A DNA stretch of 64,000 nt from Pseudobdellovibrionaceae bacterium (GCA_019637915.1 JAHBUV010000001.1:2698565-2762564); one strand, 5' to 3'; counted from the first letter of the stretch, positions 1 to 8,453 are shown. The notes: generated by a model from the letters alone, not told the origin. Program-made: numbers and translations.

Positions 1-94
1 GAAACGGGCTTGCACAATCAGCTCATTCAGCTGACAAAAACAAGAAACACCCCGAGCGAAGAAAGCGGCGGGGAGAACGGCCCGGCGGAGAACG
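1..94. other. Left-edge stretch, no gene assigned
   Basis: No start codon or recognisable protein is visible here. Three plus frames enter from the left edge; the one beginning at base 2 ends at a TGA at 32-34, the others run into sixA. The tail of an upstream gene could lie here but cannot be identified. The last bases carry the Shine-Dalgarno site of sixA. Confidence 0.4.
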
Positions 95-601
95 ATGGAA
101 CTGTACCTGATCAGACACGCGGTCGCGGAGGATCGTGAGGAGTTCGCGAGGCGGAGTCAGGACGACAGCCTGCGCCCTTTGACCGTCAAAGGCCGCAAGA
201 AGATGCAGAAAGTGGCGATCCGCCTGCGCGACCAGGTCGGCGACGTCGATCTCATCGTCACCAGCCCCTACCTGCGCGCCCGCCAGACCGCCGAAATCCT
301 GTCGCAGATGTTCTTCGAAACGAAAATCATTGAGGCTCCGGAGCTGGTGCCCCACGGGCCGCCCCAGGCCTTCGTGCGCTGGATGAAAGCCCATGCCCGC
401 GACCTGCAGTCGGTGGCCGTGGTGGGGCACGAGCCCCAATTGTCCCTGCTGGCGAGTTACCTGCTGGCGGGGGCGGAAGAGTCGCTGATCGCCATGAAAA
501 AATCCGGCATCGCCTGCCTGGAGACCGTCGACGTCGAGGAGCTGGGTCCATCCACGGCGGAGCTCAGCTGGCTCGTGCCGCCGAAGATCTGGACGGATTG
601 A
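95..601 (+). CDS. sixA: Phosphohistidine phosphatase SixA
   Basis: 168-residue histidine phosphatase of the phosphoglycerate-mutase-like fold. The N-terminal motif LIRHA puts the catalytic Arg7-His8 pair at the start, residues 57-66 carry the SPYLRARQTA segment typical of the family, and the second catalytic histidine is His112 in VGHEP. Family members remove phosphate from phosphohistidine; E. coli SixA (161 residues, from memory) acts on phosphotransfer proteins. The ATG follows a GGCGGAG Shine-Dalgarno site. A phosphate/polyphosphate regulatory group lies downstream, but no phosphorelay protein with an HPt domain is in this window, so the substrate is open. Confidence 0.9.
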   Translation: MELYLIRHAVAEDREEFARRSQDDSLRPLTVKGRKKMQKVAIRLRDQVGDVDLIVTSPYLRARQTAEILSQMFFETKIIEAPELVPHGPPQAFVRWMKAHARDLQSVAVVGHEPQLSLLASYLLAGAEESLIAMKKSGIACLETVDVEELGPSTAELSWLVPPKIWTD

Positions 602-717
602 AATCCCCGTCCCGACTTGAGACGAGGGGGCAGGAATCGCTGGTTTCCCCTCTGATCAACCGATAAATTGTGGAAAGGGGACGATCCGGCATTCCGCCCG
701 GGTCGGGAGGGCACTTC

Positions 718-2046
718 ATGGGATTTCGCCGCGGTCTCGCGCTGCTTTCGATGATCGGTTTGACTCTGTCGACGGGCCTCGCGCCGGCGGGACAGATCGT
801 GTTGTCCGACGGCACGGTGATCGACGACCCCTCCCTGACGGCGGATCCCCAGATGGCGGCGCAGCGGGCGGCTCAACAGCAGGCCGTCACGCGCTCCCTG
901 AACTCCGGTCAGCAGCTGAACACCGATCACCTGCGCCTGATCAACGAGCTTTGCTACGGCAAAACGAACGGCCAGGCGAACTACTCGGGGTCCTACAGCA
1001 GCGAGCAGCAATGCTACGATTCGCAGATGACGCAGATGCAGGGCGCCCGCGACAAAATTCTGGGTGAAGCCAAAAAAGGCAGCGGCAACGCCGAGAGCGG
1101 TGACAGCGGGAACGGCGGCGGCTCGCCGTCGATGCCGCAACAACAGGGCGGTCAGCAGCAGGCGCAGCAGCCCCAACAGCAGCCGGCGCAGCAAGCGTCG
1201 CAGAATCCGGCCACCAGCGCGGCGGGAGATCAGGCCGGCGGCGCGGGCGGATCGGGGGACGATCAAATCCCCGCCGGCGCCTCGTGCGAGCGGGAAGTGA
1301 AAAAACGCTTCCAGGCCTGCGAGCAGAAGCGCCTTTCGGCCGAGCGTGCCTGCGATCCGAACCAGCACGCCGGTCTTCAGGAGGCCGGCGCCACGGCGGA
1401 TCGCTCGCTGGCCCTGGCCGGTTCGGGCGCCACGATGAACAATTCGTCCACGCAGACGGCTTTCGCCAAGGGCTCGCTCGCCCCGCAGGTGAAGGCCTTC
1501 GCGGGCGGTTGCCGCCAGGAGCACGTGAGCTGCGAAAGCTCCTGCGCGGGCGTTCGCAAAGCCGCCGAAAAACTCTGCAAGACGGCGAAAGAAAAAGCCG
1601 CGGTGAAGAGCCAGGTGGAAACGGCCGAGAACAACCACAAACCTTACTGCGGCCAAACCCTGGCGGCGAAATCCACGCAAGCCGAAGGCGAGTCGGCCTC
1701 CATGGCCTCGACGGGGGACCAAAACGCCAAGAGCGCCGACAGCACGGGCATGGGCGCATTGTCGGGCCTGGGCGGCCTGTCGGGCCTGATGCAGAACAAG
1801 GGCGCGGAAGACCAGAAGCAAAAAGAGGAATACGAAAAACTGCAAAAAGCCTTCGAGAAAATCTCCGCCCAAGAGGGATTGCAGAACGCCTGTCAGCAGT
1901 CGCAGTTCCAGGGCCTGAAATCCTGCGTGTGCCGCGGCCTGGACGCGGCGGCCTGCGCCCAGCGCATGCCGACGTCGACCCCGGTCAACAACACGGTGAG
2001 CCCAGTGAACGGCGGCACGCCCTCATCGTGGCAACCGGGCTTTTAG
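718..2046 (+). CDS. Secreted Gln-rich and Cys-containing protein, unknown function
   Basis: About 442 residues and not recognised. The start at 718 is chosen because a GGGAGG site sits seven bases upstream and the first 22 residues form a good signal peptide (basic start, Leu-rich core, Ala before cleavage); an in-frame ATG at 670 would bury that signal. After the signal comes a helical region, then a low-complexity stretch rich in Gln, Pro, Ala and Gly (roughly residues 120-180), then a domain with many paired cysteines (CEREV, CEQK, CESSCAG, CVCRG) that suggests disulfides in the periplasm or outside. It lies alone between sixA and the convergent ppx, 11 bases from the ppx stop. Confidence 0.7.
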   Translation: MGFRRGLALLSMIGLTLSTGLAPAGQIVLSDGTVIDDPSLTADPQMAAQRAAQQQAVTRSLNSGQQLNTDHLRLINELCYGKTNGQANYSGSYSSEQQCYDSQMTQMQGARDKILGEAKKGSGNAESGDSGNGGGSPSMPQQQGGQQQAQQPQQQPAQQASQNPATSAAGDQAGGAGGSGDDQIPAGASCEREVKKRFQACEQKRLSAERACDPNQHAGLQEAGATADRSLALAGSGATMNNSSTQTAFAKGSLAPQVKAFAGGCRQEHVSCESSCAGVRKAAEKLCKTAKEKAAVKSQVETAENNHKPYCGQTLAAKSTQAEGESASMASTGDQNAKSADSTGMGALSGLGGLSGLMQNKGAEDQKQKEEYEKLQKAFEKISAQEGLQNACQQSQFQGLKSCVCRGLDAAACAQRMPTSTPVNNTVSPVNGGTPSSWQPGF

Positions 2047-2057
2047 GGACGGGGAAT

Positions 2058-2993
2058 TCAGGCCCGCGACGCCGGCAGATGATCCGCGACCGACCACAGG
2101 AGGCCGTCGCGCAGCCCCACTCCCGGAATCAGGAGTTTCTCCACGCCGGCCTGGCGCAGGACCGTTTTGACCAAGAGAACCGCCGGCACGATGACGTCGG
2201 CGCGGTCGGGGCGCAAATTCAGCTCATCGATGCGTTCATTGACCGTCAAGGCCTCCAGGCGCTCCGAGATTTCCGTCAGCTCCTGCAGGCTCACCAGGGT
2301 GGCCGGCGTCCGACCCAGCATTTCGGTCTTCAATCGCCCCATGCACTCCAGGTTGCCACCGGTGCCCACGGCGAGCTCCACGGGAGCGTGGCCGACATGG
2401 GATTCCAGATAGCGGGACAAGGGCTGAATGAATTCGCCCATGACGACCTTCAGGCCCTTCTCCGGGAGTTTGCGCTTTTGCAGCATCTGCAGGATGCGCA
2501 CCGTTCCCATGGGGAAACTCTGGGTCGCCGACATCATGCCGTTCTCGCTGAAGGTGATCTCGACGCTGCCGCCGCCCACATCGATCAACAAAAGACGTTT
2601 TCGCGATAAATCGACTTCCCTTTGCACGGCGGTGTGGATCAGGCGCGCCTCTTCGATGCCGTCGATCACCTCGATGCCGATGCCGGAGGTTTTCAGGATG
2701 CGTTGGGTGAACTGCCGGCGGTTGGCGGCCTCGCGCACGGCGCTGGTGGCGACCGCCCGGCAGCCGCGCACGCGGTACTTGCGGTTGATTTCCGCGAAGC
2801 GCCGGAAGGTCTCCTCCGCCTCGTGGAGCACTTCCTCGGAGATGCGGCCGTGTTTGAAGACGTCCTTCCCCAGGCGGACCGGGGCGCGGAATTTCTGGAC
2901 GGTGTGCAGGCGCTGATCGTGGATTTCCCCCACGATCATGCGAATGGCATTGGAGCCGATGTCGATGGCCGAGACGTGCTGCGATGATGCCAT
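2058..2993 (-). CDS. ppx: Exopolyphosphatase / pppGpp phosphatase (Ppx/GppA family)
   Basis: 311 residues, the length of the short single-domain-pair Ppx/GppA enzymes rather than the roughly 500-residue E. coli forms. The two ASKHA phosphate-binding loops are clear: AIDIGSNAIRM near residue 9 and LLIDVGGGSVEITF near 138, with an EEAR segment near residue 120 typical of the family. It should release phosphate from polyphosphate or pppGpp in the cytosol. It is transcribed away from phoU, and the 130 bases between the two starts hold promoter sequences. Polyphosphatase and pppGpp activity cannot be told apart from sequence. Confidence 0.88.
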   Translation of the reverse strand: MASSQHVSAIDIGSNAIRMIVGEIHDQRLHTVQKFRAPVRLGKDVFKHGRISEEVLHEAEETFRRFAEINRKYRVRGCRAVATSAVREAANRRQFTQRILKTSGIGIEVIDGIEEARLIHTAVQREVDLSRKRLLLIDVGGGSVEITFSENGMMSATQSFPMGTVRILQMLQKRKLPEKGLKVVMGEFIQPLSRYLESHVGHAPVELAVGTGGNLECMGRLKTEMLGRTPATLVSLQELTEISERLEALTVNERIDELNLRPDRADVIVPAVLLVKTVLRQAGVEKLLIPGVGLRDGLLWSVADHLPASRA

Positions 2994-3025
2994 GTCTGCG
3001 TCAGCGTGGCATAGCCACGGGGCTT

Positions 3026-3054
3026 TTGCAAATTCACCCCTTGTGGACTATCAT
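3026..3054 (+). promoter_or_regulatory. Sigma70-like promoter for phoU-phoB-phoR
   Basis: TTGCAA (3026-3031), a 17-base spacer and TATCAT (3049-3054, five of six matches to the -10 consensus) lie about 70 bases before the phoU start. A perfect 6-bp inverted repeat with a 3-base loop (CGTGGC/GCCACG, 3005-3019) lies just upstream and could be an operator. No classical Pho box is visible. Confidence 0.5.
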
Positions 3055-3123
3055 CTGTTAGGATTCGATTTTGACGCAAATCGTTACTTCCCTCAGGCGT
3101 CGCCAATAAGTTATGGAGTGAGC

Positions 3124-3783
3124 GTGGAAAGAGCTTTCGATACCCAGCTGGAAGATTTGAAAAGACAAATTTTGGTCATGGGTGGGCATGTGGAAAAAGC
3201 GCTGACCGAAGTGACCACCGCCCTGTTGAACCGGGACGAGGTGCGTTTCGCCGGCATCCGCGACATCGAAAAGAAGATCAACGACGAGCACATCAAGGTC
3301 GACAATTCCTGTTTAAACCTCCTGGCCAAGCAGAGCCCCGTCGCCAAGGACCTGCGCCTGATCCTGTCCATCATCAAAATCAACACGGACCTCGAGCGCA
3401 TGGGCGACCAGACCATGAACATCGCCTACACCGGCCGCGATTATCTGGGCCGCAAACCCCTCGTCCAGGTCGCCGACGTCAGCCGCATGGGCGAGATCGC
3501 CCGCCGCATGGTGAAGGGCGCCCTGGATTGCTTCGTGCGCGGCGACGTCGAGCACGCCCGCGAGATCCTGCTGATGGACGACCAGGTGGACGAGCTGAAG
3601 AACAGCGTGTTCCACCAGCTCGCCGCCCACATGAAAAGCAATCCCGGCGACGTCGAAGCCGGTCTGGACCTCATTCTCATCGCCCGCAATCTCGAGCGCA
3701 TGGGCGACCACGCCACCAATATCGCTGAGGACGTCATTTTCGCCGAGACCGGCAAGGACGTCCGTCACGGAGGACTGTCATGA
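3124..3783 (+). CDS. phoU: Phosphate signalling regulator PhoU
   Basis: 219-residue PhoU made of two tandem three-helix repeats, each with the hallmark E-R-M-G-D metal-binding motif (NTDLERMGDQTMNIA and ARNLERMGDHATNIA). PhoU normally links the Pst transporter to PhoR and restrains the Pho response. The start is the GTG at 3124, five bases after GGAG; a GTG at 3118 overlaps that site and longer in-frame versions would run into the ppx promoter region. Its stop overlaps the phoB start (ATGA). No pst genes are present, which is unusual for a phoU neighbourhood. Confidence 0.92.
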   Translation: MERAFDTQLEDLKRQILVMGGHVEKALTEVTTALLNRDEVRFAGIRDIEKKINDEHIKVDNSCLNLLAKQSPVAKDLRLILSIIKINTDLERMGDQTMNIAYTGRDYLGRKPLVQVADVSRMGEIARRMVKGALDCFVRGDVEHAREILLMDDQVDELKNSVFHQLAAHMKSNPGDVEAGLDLILIARNLERMGDHATNIAEDVIFAETGKDVRHGGLS

Positions 3784-4478
3784 CCGAAAATCCCGCCCGC
3801 GTCCTGGTCGTCGAAGACGAAAGGGAAATCCGCGAGCTCATGGCCCTGCACCTGCTTCGTCAAGGCTACAAGGTGCGCGAGTGCGTGACGGCGGAGGAGG
3901 CCATGGGGGAAGTGAGTCAGGGCGCCTACTCCCTGGTCATCCTCGATTGGATGCTGCCGGGTCTGTCGGGGCTTGATTTCCTGGATTACGTCAAGCGCCA
4001 GGAGGTGCAACCCAGCGTGCTGATGGTCACGGCCCGCACCGAGCCCAGCGACATCGTGCAGGGCCTGGAAAAGGGCGCCGACGACTTCCTGTCGAAGCCC
4101 TTCGAGCCCTCCGTGTTCATGGCCCGGGTGAAGGCCCTGCTGCGCCGTCTGCAGCTGCACGAGGCGCGCAGCGTGTCCCGCCGCCTGACCATCGACGGCT
4201 TGACGATGAATTTCGAGACTTACGAGATTTCCCTGAACGACGAGAAACTGCACCTCACGCCGTCGGAATTCAAACTGCTCTCGGCCATGCTCCACAACCG
4301 CGGCAAGGTGATGACGCGCGATCAGCTGATCGACCAGATCCAGGGAGAGGGCATCAACGTCGTCGGCCGCACCATCGACACCCATGTTTTCGGCTTGCGC
4401 AAAAAACTCGGCGAATGGTCGGACAACATCGAGACCATCCGCGGCGTCGGTTACCGGGTGAAGATGGAAGGAACCTGA
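3780..4478 (+). CDS. phoB: Response regulator PhoB (OmpR family)
   Basis: 232 residues with an N-terminal receiver domain (about 6-120) and a C-terminal winged helix. Acidic pocket Glu12/Asp13, phospho-acceptor Asp56 (VILDWMLPG), Thr84 (MVTART) and Lys106 (SKPFEP) are all present. The DNA-binding half ends in the characteristic ETIRGVGYRV segment. It should bind Pho-type promoters when phosphorylated by the kinase encoded next. The ATG overlaps the phoU stop and follows GGAGG, so translation is coupled. PhoB is preferred over other OmpR-family names because of phoU and a PhoR-type kinase on either side. Confidence 0.88.
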   Translation: MTENPARVLVVEDEREIRELMALHLLRQGYKVRECVTAEEAMGEVSQGAYSLVILDWMLPGLSGLDFLDYVKRQEVQPSVLMVTARTEPSDIVQGLEKGADDFLSKPFEPSVFMARVKALLRRLQLHEARSVSRRLTIDGLTMNFETYEISLNDEKLHLTPSEFKLLSAMLHNRGKVMTRDQLIDQIQGEGINVVGRTIDTHVFGLRKKLGEWSDNIETIRGVGYRVKMEGT

Positions 4479-4481
4479 GTT

Positions 4482-5921
4482 TTGAGCCGTTTCCCCTGGA
4501 CCGTCTTCATCCGCTTTTTCCTCGCGCAGCTTTTCGCTTTCAACCTGCTTTTCATCATCGCCATGGCGGTCTTTTTCCGGACGGCCGGCCTGCCCGCGAC
4601 CCATTTCTGGCCCGTCTTCGGGGTGTTTTTCGCCGGCTGCGCCCTGCTGTCGGCTTTCACCTCGTGGCGTTTCACCCGCCCCATCCAGAGGGCTTTGCGC
4701 AAAGCCATGCGCGTGGCGGGCAAACGCTACGCGCGCCTGAACGATGACGGCGGCGAGGAGCCGGGTCTCTTCGAGGACGAGCCGGGCGAGTACTCGGAAC
4801 TCGTTCTGGCCCTGGACCGCATCGACAAGAAACTGAAAAAACGCAAAGAGCAGCTGACCCGCGAGCGTGAGGAAAACGCCGCCTTCATGAGCTCGGTGCA
4901 GGAGGGCCTGATCTCCGTCAACGCCGACGGCCGCCTGCTGTACTTCAACTCGCAGTTCGCGGCGCTTTTCCTGCCGCCGTCGGCCCTGCAGCCGGAACAG
5001 AGCGTTTCGCTCACCGACGCCATCCGCGTGCCGGAGATTTACGAGTCATTCCGGCGCGTCCTCGAAAAAGGCGTCACGCAGAAGGTGCAGGTGCGCCTGG
5101 GGACGCGGCTCGACAACCAGCCGCGGGATTTTTCGGTGTCGATGAACCCTTTGCGCCAGGGCAAGACGGGCGAGATCCGCGGGGTCATCGGGATTTTCCA
5201 CGACATCACGGACATCAAGAAGGCCGAGCGCATCCGCATCGAGTTCGTCGGCAACGCCTCCCACGAGCTGCGCACGCCGCTGACGTCGATCAAGGGTTAC
5301 CTGGAAACCTTGAAGGAGGATTTTCAGGCGGGGCGCCTGGATCACGCCGGCAATTTCATCTCCATCATCTCGAGCAACGTCAACCGCCTGATCGAGCTGG
5401 TGAACGACCTGCTCAGCCTCTCGGCCCTCGAGCATCATTCGGAGCTGCAGCTCGAGACGGTGAACGCCCTGATGCTGTCCGATCACGTGGTGAAGGAGCT
5501 GGCCGGCATGGCGGCCGAGAAAAACCAGGTGATCCGCGTCACCGGCGTGGTGCCGCCCTTCCTGGCGGACGCCCGCAAGGTCGAGCAGGTGCTGCGCAAC
5601 CTGGTTTCCAACGCCATCAAGTACATCCCCGACAGCAAGCAGATCCACATCCGTTGGGACAAGGGCCCGAAGGGCGAGATCGTCCTTTCGGTCGCGGACA
5701 ACGGCGCCGGCATCCCGGAAGAGCACCATCAGCGTCTGTTCGAGCGCTTCTACCGCATCGACCGCGGCCGTTCCCGCGATGCCGGGGGCACGGGGCTCGG
5801 GCTCGCCATCGTCAAGCACATCATGCAAAGCCACGGCGGCAACGTCATGGTGAAAAGCCAGATGGGCGTCGGCTCCGAATTCATCTGCACCTTCCCGCAG
5901 CTGAAGGAACGGCATGCTTGA
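4482..5921 (+). CDS. phoR: Sensor histidine kinase PhoR
   Basis: 479-residue membrane kinase. Two transmembrane helices (about 8-32 and 43-62) are separated by only a ten-residue loop, as in PhoR proteins that sense through partners rather than a periplasmic domain. A linker, a PAS domain (about 135-245), the HisKA helix with His261 (NASHELRTPLT) and an ATPase domain with N (NLVSNAIKY), G1 (DNGAGIPE), F (ERFYRID) and G2 (GTGLGLAI) boxes follow. It starts at a TTG three bases after the phoB stop, with GGAAGGA upstream. The 3' end overlaps the next gene by eight bases. Confidence 0.9.
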   Translation: MSRFPWTVFIRFFLAQLFAFNLLFIIAMAVFFRTAGLPATHFWPVFGVFFAGCALLSAFTSWRFTRPIQRALRKAMRVAGKRYARLNDDGGEEPGLFEDEPGEYSELVLALDRIDKKLKKRKEQLTREREENAAFMSSVQEGLISVNADGRLLYFNSQFAALFLPPSALQPEQSVSLTDAIRVPEIYESFRRVLEKGVTQKVQVRLGTRLDNQPRDFSVSMNPLRQGKTGEIRGVIGIFHDITDIKKAERIRIEFVGNASHELRTPLTSIKGYLETLKEDFQAGRLDHAGNFISIISSNVNRLIELVNDLLSLSALEHHSELQLETVNALMLSDHVVKELAGMAAEKNQVIRVTGVVPPFLADARKVEQVLRNLVSNAIKYIPDSKQIHIRWDKGPKGEIVLSVADNGAGIPEEHHQRLFERFYRIDRGRSRDAGGTGLGLAIVKHIMQSHGGNVMVKSQMGVGSEFICTFPQLKERHA

Positions 5922-6816
5922 GCGCTTCGAGGCATTCCACCGCGACGCCCATGGGGACCGTTGGCCCGCCCTGCGCGCGGCTTTGCTGCAACCGGAGCGC
6001 CAGATCCTGCGTTTGAACGCCTTCGCCGGCGACGCGGCCGCCTCGCGTTTTGCCTCTCTGAAACCTTGCGGGGAGTGGGGGTTCTGGCAATCGCCGGAGG
6101 CCCCCCTCGCGCCGGAGCGCCGGGGCGGGGATCTGTTGGACGTCTACATCATGGATCCCGCCAGCGTCGCCGCCGCCACCGCCCTGGAGGCCCGGCCCGG
6201 CGAACGCATCGTCGATCTTTGCGCCGCCCCCGGCGGCAAAACCCTGATCGTCGCCGAGGCTTTGCGGGGGCGGGGGGAGCTGATCAGCAACGATGCTTCG
6301 CCGGACCGCCGCGAGCGCCTCACCAAGGTGCTACGCCAGTACGTCCCCCGCGACGTCCGCGAGGGGCATGTCTTCGTGGCGGGCAAGGACGGCGCGCGCT
6401 TCGGCCTGCTGGAGCCGGGGGCCTTCGACCGCGTCCTGCTGGACGCCCCTTGTTCGGGCGAAAGGCATCTTCTCGGGAACCCTTCCGCCATGGCCGAGTG
6501 GAGCCCGCGGCGCTCGGAAAACCTCGCGGTCCGACAATACAGTTTGTTGAGCGCAGCCTGGCTGGCCGTGAAAGCGGGCGGGCGGATCGTCTATTCCACC
6601 TGTTCGATCTCGCCCCGGGAAAACGACGCCGTCGTCGCCCGCCTGTTGAAAAAGAAAAAAGCCGGGGTGAAAGTCCGGCGCCCGGACACGGGCGCGATCT
6701 GGCCGGAAGAGATCCGCGCCCTGGCGGAGGAGACCGAGCACGGCTGGCGCTTCCTGCCGGATCGCGGCGGCATCGGTCCGATTTATCTCGCGGTGCTGGA
6801 AAAAGCCCTGGATTGA
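5914..6816 (+). CDS. NSUN4-like RNA (cytosine-5) methyltransferase
   Basis: 300-residue SAM-dependent m5C RNA methyltransferase of the RsmB/NOP2/NSUN superfamily. The SAM site is DLCAAPGGKT (101-110). The two catalytic cysteines are Cys180 (DAPCSGERH) and Cys230 (STCSIS). It lacks the NusB-like N-terminal domain of RsmB. The arrangement MDPAS before the SAM motif, ND-SP, YVP, the Arg-His after the first cysteine and a GPIYL-type C terminus recall the mitochondrial rRNA methyltransferase NSUN4 more than RsmB or RsmF; that comparison is from memory. It overlaps the end of phoR by eight bases and so is probably cotranscribed with the Pho regulators. Confidence 0.8.
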   Translation: MLERFEAFHRDAHGDRWPALRAALLQPERQILRLNAFAGDAAASRFASLKPCGEWGFWQSPEAPLAPERRGGDLLDVYIMDPASVAAATALEARPGERIVDLCAAPGGKTLIVAEALRGRGELISNDASPDRRERLTKVLRQYVPRDVREGHVFVAGKDGARFGLLEPGAFDRVLLDAPCSGERHLLGNPSAMAEWSPRRSENLAVRQYSLLSAAWLAVKAGGRIVYSTCSISPRENDAVVARLLKKKKAGVKVRRPDTGAIWPEEIRALAEETEHGWRFLPDRGGIGPIYLAVLEKALD

Positions 6817-6835
6817 AGGGCGGAACGAGGCGGGC

Positions 6836-7108
6836 TCAGGCGCGTTTGCGGCTGCCGCGCTTGGACTCGCGGTACTCCTGCAGGCTGAAAAAGCCGTAGG
6901 TTTTCTTGCGGTACATCTCCAGGACTTCGGCCTCCAGGTCCACCATGACGTCGTTGCGGAACTGATCGGGGATGATGCCCATCTCGCCGATCTCGAGGGC
7001 GTAGGCCAGGGCCACGCGCTGGATCAGCTGTTGCGCGGTTTCATCGCCGGCATCGGGACGGCGAAGCATCTGATGGAAGATCTCGAGAAGGCGGTCCTTC
7101 TTGTTCAT
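6836..7108 (-). CDS. Small conserved-looking cytosolic protein, unknown function
   Basis: 90 residues, predicted to be helical, with no signal peptide or membrane segment. The C terminus is very basic (SKRGSRKRA). No family is recognised. It converges on the methyltransferase gene with 19 bases between the stops and is divergent from the NFACT gene, whose start is 79 bases away. The Shine-Dalgarno site is weak (AAAGG close to the ATG). Coding density and codon use match the neighbours, so it is likely real. Confidence 0.6.
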   Translation of the reverse strand: MNKKDRLLEIFHQMLRRPDAGDETAQQLIQRVALAYALEIGEMGIIPDQFRNDVMVDLEAEVLEMYRKKTYGFFSLQEYRESKRGSRKRA

Positions 7109-7187
7109 GCCTTTTTTTTCGGAGATCGCGAGGTCCTCTCAAGGCCGGGAGTTCACAACCGGACCCGGCCGTGCCAGAATCAGGACC

Positions 7188-8438
7188 ATGAAGCCTTACA
7201 CCCAGCCCGAGCTCAGGACCTTCGTCAGCCAGGAAGCCTCTTCCCTGGTGGGGGCCCAGTTGCAGGAGGTGCTCGCCAACGACCGGGGGCTGGCGTTGGG
7301 CTTCTGGAAGGCGGGGACGTCCTGGCTCATTCTGGATCTCCTGCCCAATTCACCCCTGGCCCTGGTTTTCCGCGAGCGCTGCCCCTTCAGCAAATCGCCG
7401 CAACAAAAACCATTGAGCCTGTTCCTGCGCTCCCACGGCCGCAACAAGATCCTGCGCGAGGTGTCGCTGCTCGAGGAGCATGGCCGCGCGCTGCTGTTCC
7501 GGCTTTCGAACCAGGAGGGCGAGTGCGAGATCGAGGTGCACCTGATCCCGAAGCAGGTGAACGTCATCGTGCGCGCCGGCGGCAAACAGGTGGCTTGGGA
7601 AAAACCCCGCGAGATGACGCCGGGGCCACCGGTCGGCGAGTTCCCCGCGGAGCGGGCCATGGAGGACGTGCGCGAGGGATGGCTGCAAGAGCAGCGCGGC
7701 GGCAAGACCTCCCGCGACCCCGAGGAGCAATGGCGGAAGAAACACGATCGCGACCTCGAGAAAAAGCGCAAGGCCCTGCAGGAGATCGAGGCGTCGCTCG
7801 CCAAGGACGAGGGCGCCGGGTGGTACGCCCGCGGCGACGCCATGAAGTCGGGGGGCGAGTTCATCGATGCCTCGCAGTCCCTGGCGTGGAACCTCAACGA
7901 GGCTTACGGCCGCGCCAAAAAATCCGTCGCGAAAAAAGCCGGCACGGAGGAGCGGCGCCGTCTGCTGGCGGCGGAAATCGCCGCTTTGGAAAAGGCCACC
8001 TACGCCTCGAGCCTCGCCGAGAAAGCGGCGCGCCCGGGACCGGCGCCCGGCCGCGATCTGATGGCCCAGGCGGAGGCGAAAGGCCGCAAGCTCGCCCTGG
8101 AAAAAGGCGTCACCGCTTACATCGGCCGCAGCGCCGCCGACAACCTGGCCTTGTTGCGCAAAGCCAGGGCCTGGGATTATTGGCTGCACCTGCGCGACTA
8201 TCCGGGGGCCCACGCCATCGTGCACCGGCAAAGGGATCAGGTCATCGCGGACGCGGAGCTGCGCCAGATCGCGCTGTGGCTGGCCCGCGAATCCCTGGGC
8301 AGCAAAGCCCAGGCCCTGGGACAAAAGCTGGAGGTGGTGGTGGCGGAATGCCGTCACGTGCGTCCGATCAAGGGCGACAAACTGGGCCGCGTGAATTACC
8401 ACCATGAGAGGCAATTCTCGGTGGAGTGGACACGCTGA
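7188..8438 (+). CDS. NFACT family protein (RqcH/Rqc2-like)
   Basis: 416 residues. The C-terminal part (about 300-416) is an NFACT-R (DUF814) domain with IGRSAADNLALL, an Asp-Tyr-Trp-Leu-His run and GAHAIVHR, which are strong family marks. The N-terminal half looks like a reduced NFACT-N domain and is followed by a charged helical segment (about 175-245) that may be the coiled coil. Bacterial RqcH proteins of about 570 residues bind obstructed 50S subunits and add alanine tails to stalled chains; this one is about 150 residues shorter, so part of the N-domain or HhH region is reduced or missing. Start 7188 follows CAGGA; an earlier in-frame ATG at 7101 has no family-like sequence. Confidence 0.75.
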   Translation: MKPYTQPELRTFVSQEASSLVGAQLQEVLANDRGLALGFWKAGTSWLILDLLPNSPLALVFRERCPFSKSPQQKPLSLFLRSHGRNKILREVSLLEEHGRALLFRLSNQEGECEIEVHLIPKQVNVIVRAGGKQVAWEKPREMTPGPPVGEFPAERAMEDVREGWLQEQRGGKTSRDPEEQWRKKHDRDLEKKRKALQEIEASLAKDEGAGWYARGDAMKSGGEFIDASQSLAWNLNEAYGRAKKSVAKKAGTEERRRLLAAEIAALEKATYASSLAEKAARPGPAPGRDLMAQAEAKGRKLALEKGVTAYIGRSAADNLALLRKARAWDYWLHLRDYPGAHAIVHRQRDQVIADAELRQIALWLARESLGSKAQALGQKLEVVVAECRHVRPIKGDKLGRVNYHHERQFSVEWTR

Positions 8439-8453
8439 TTTTCGCGACGCGCC

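Noticed and set aside
1-94. End of a polyphosphate kinase gene at the left edge
   Set aside because: The gene context would suit ppk, but the few codons visible match nothing I can name in any frame.
457-1872. Long open frame antisense to the secreted Gln-rich protein
   Set aside because: It arises from GC-rich third-position bias. Its translation is low-complexity Arg/Ala/Leu, and the plus frame has a signal peptide and ribosome site.
2938-3123. Longer N-terminal form of PhoU starting at 2938
   Set aside because: It would overlap the start of ppx and its promoter region and adds residues unlike PhoU. GTG 3124 has a well-placed GGAG.
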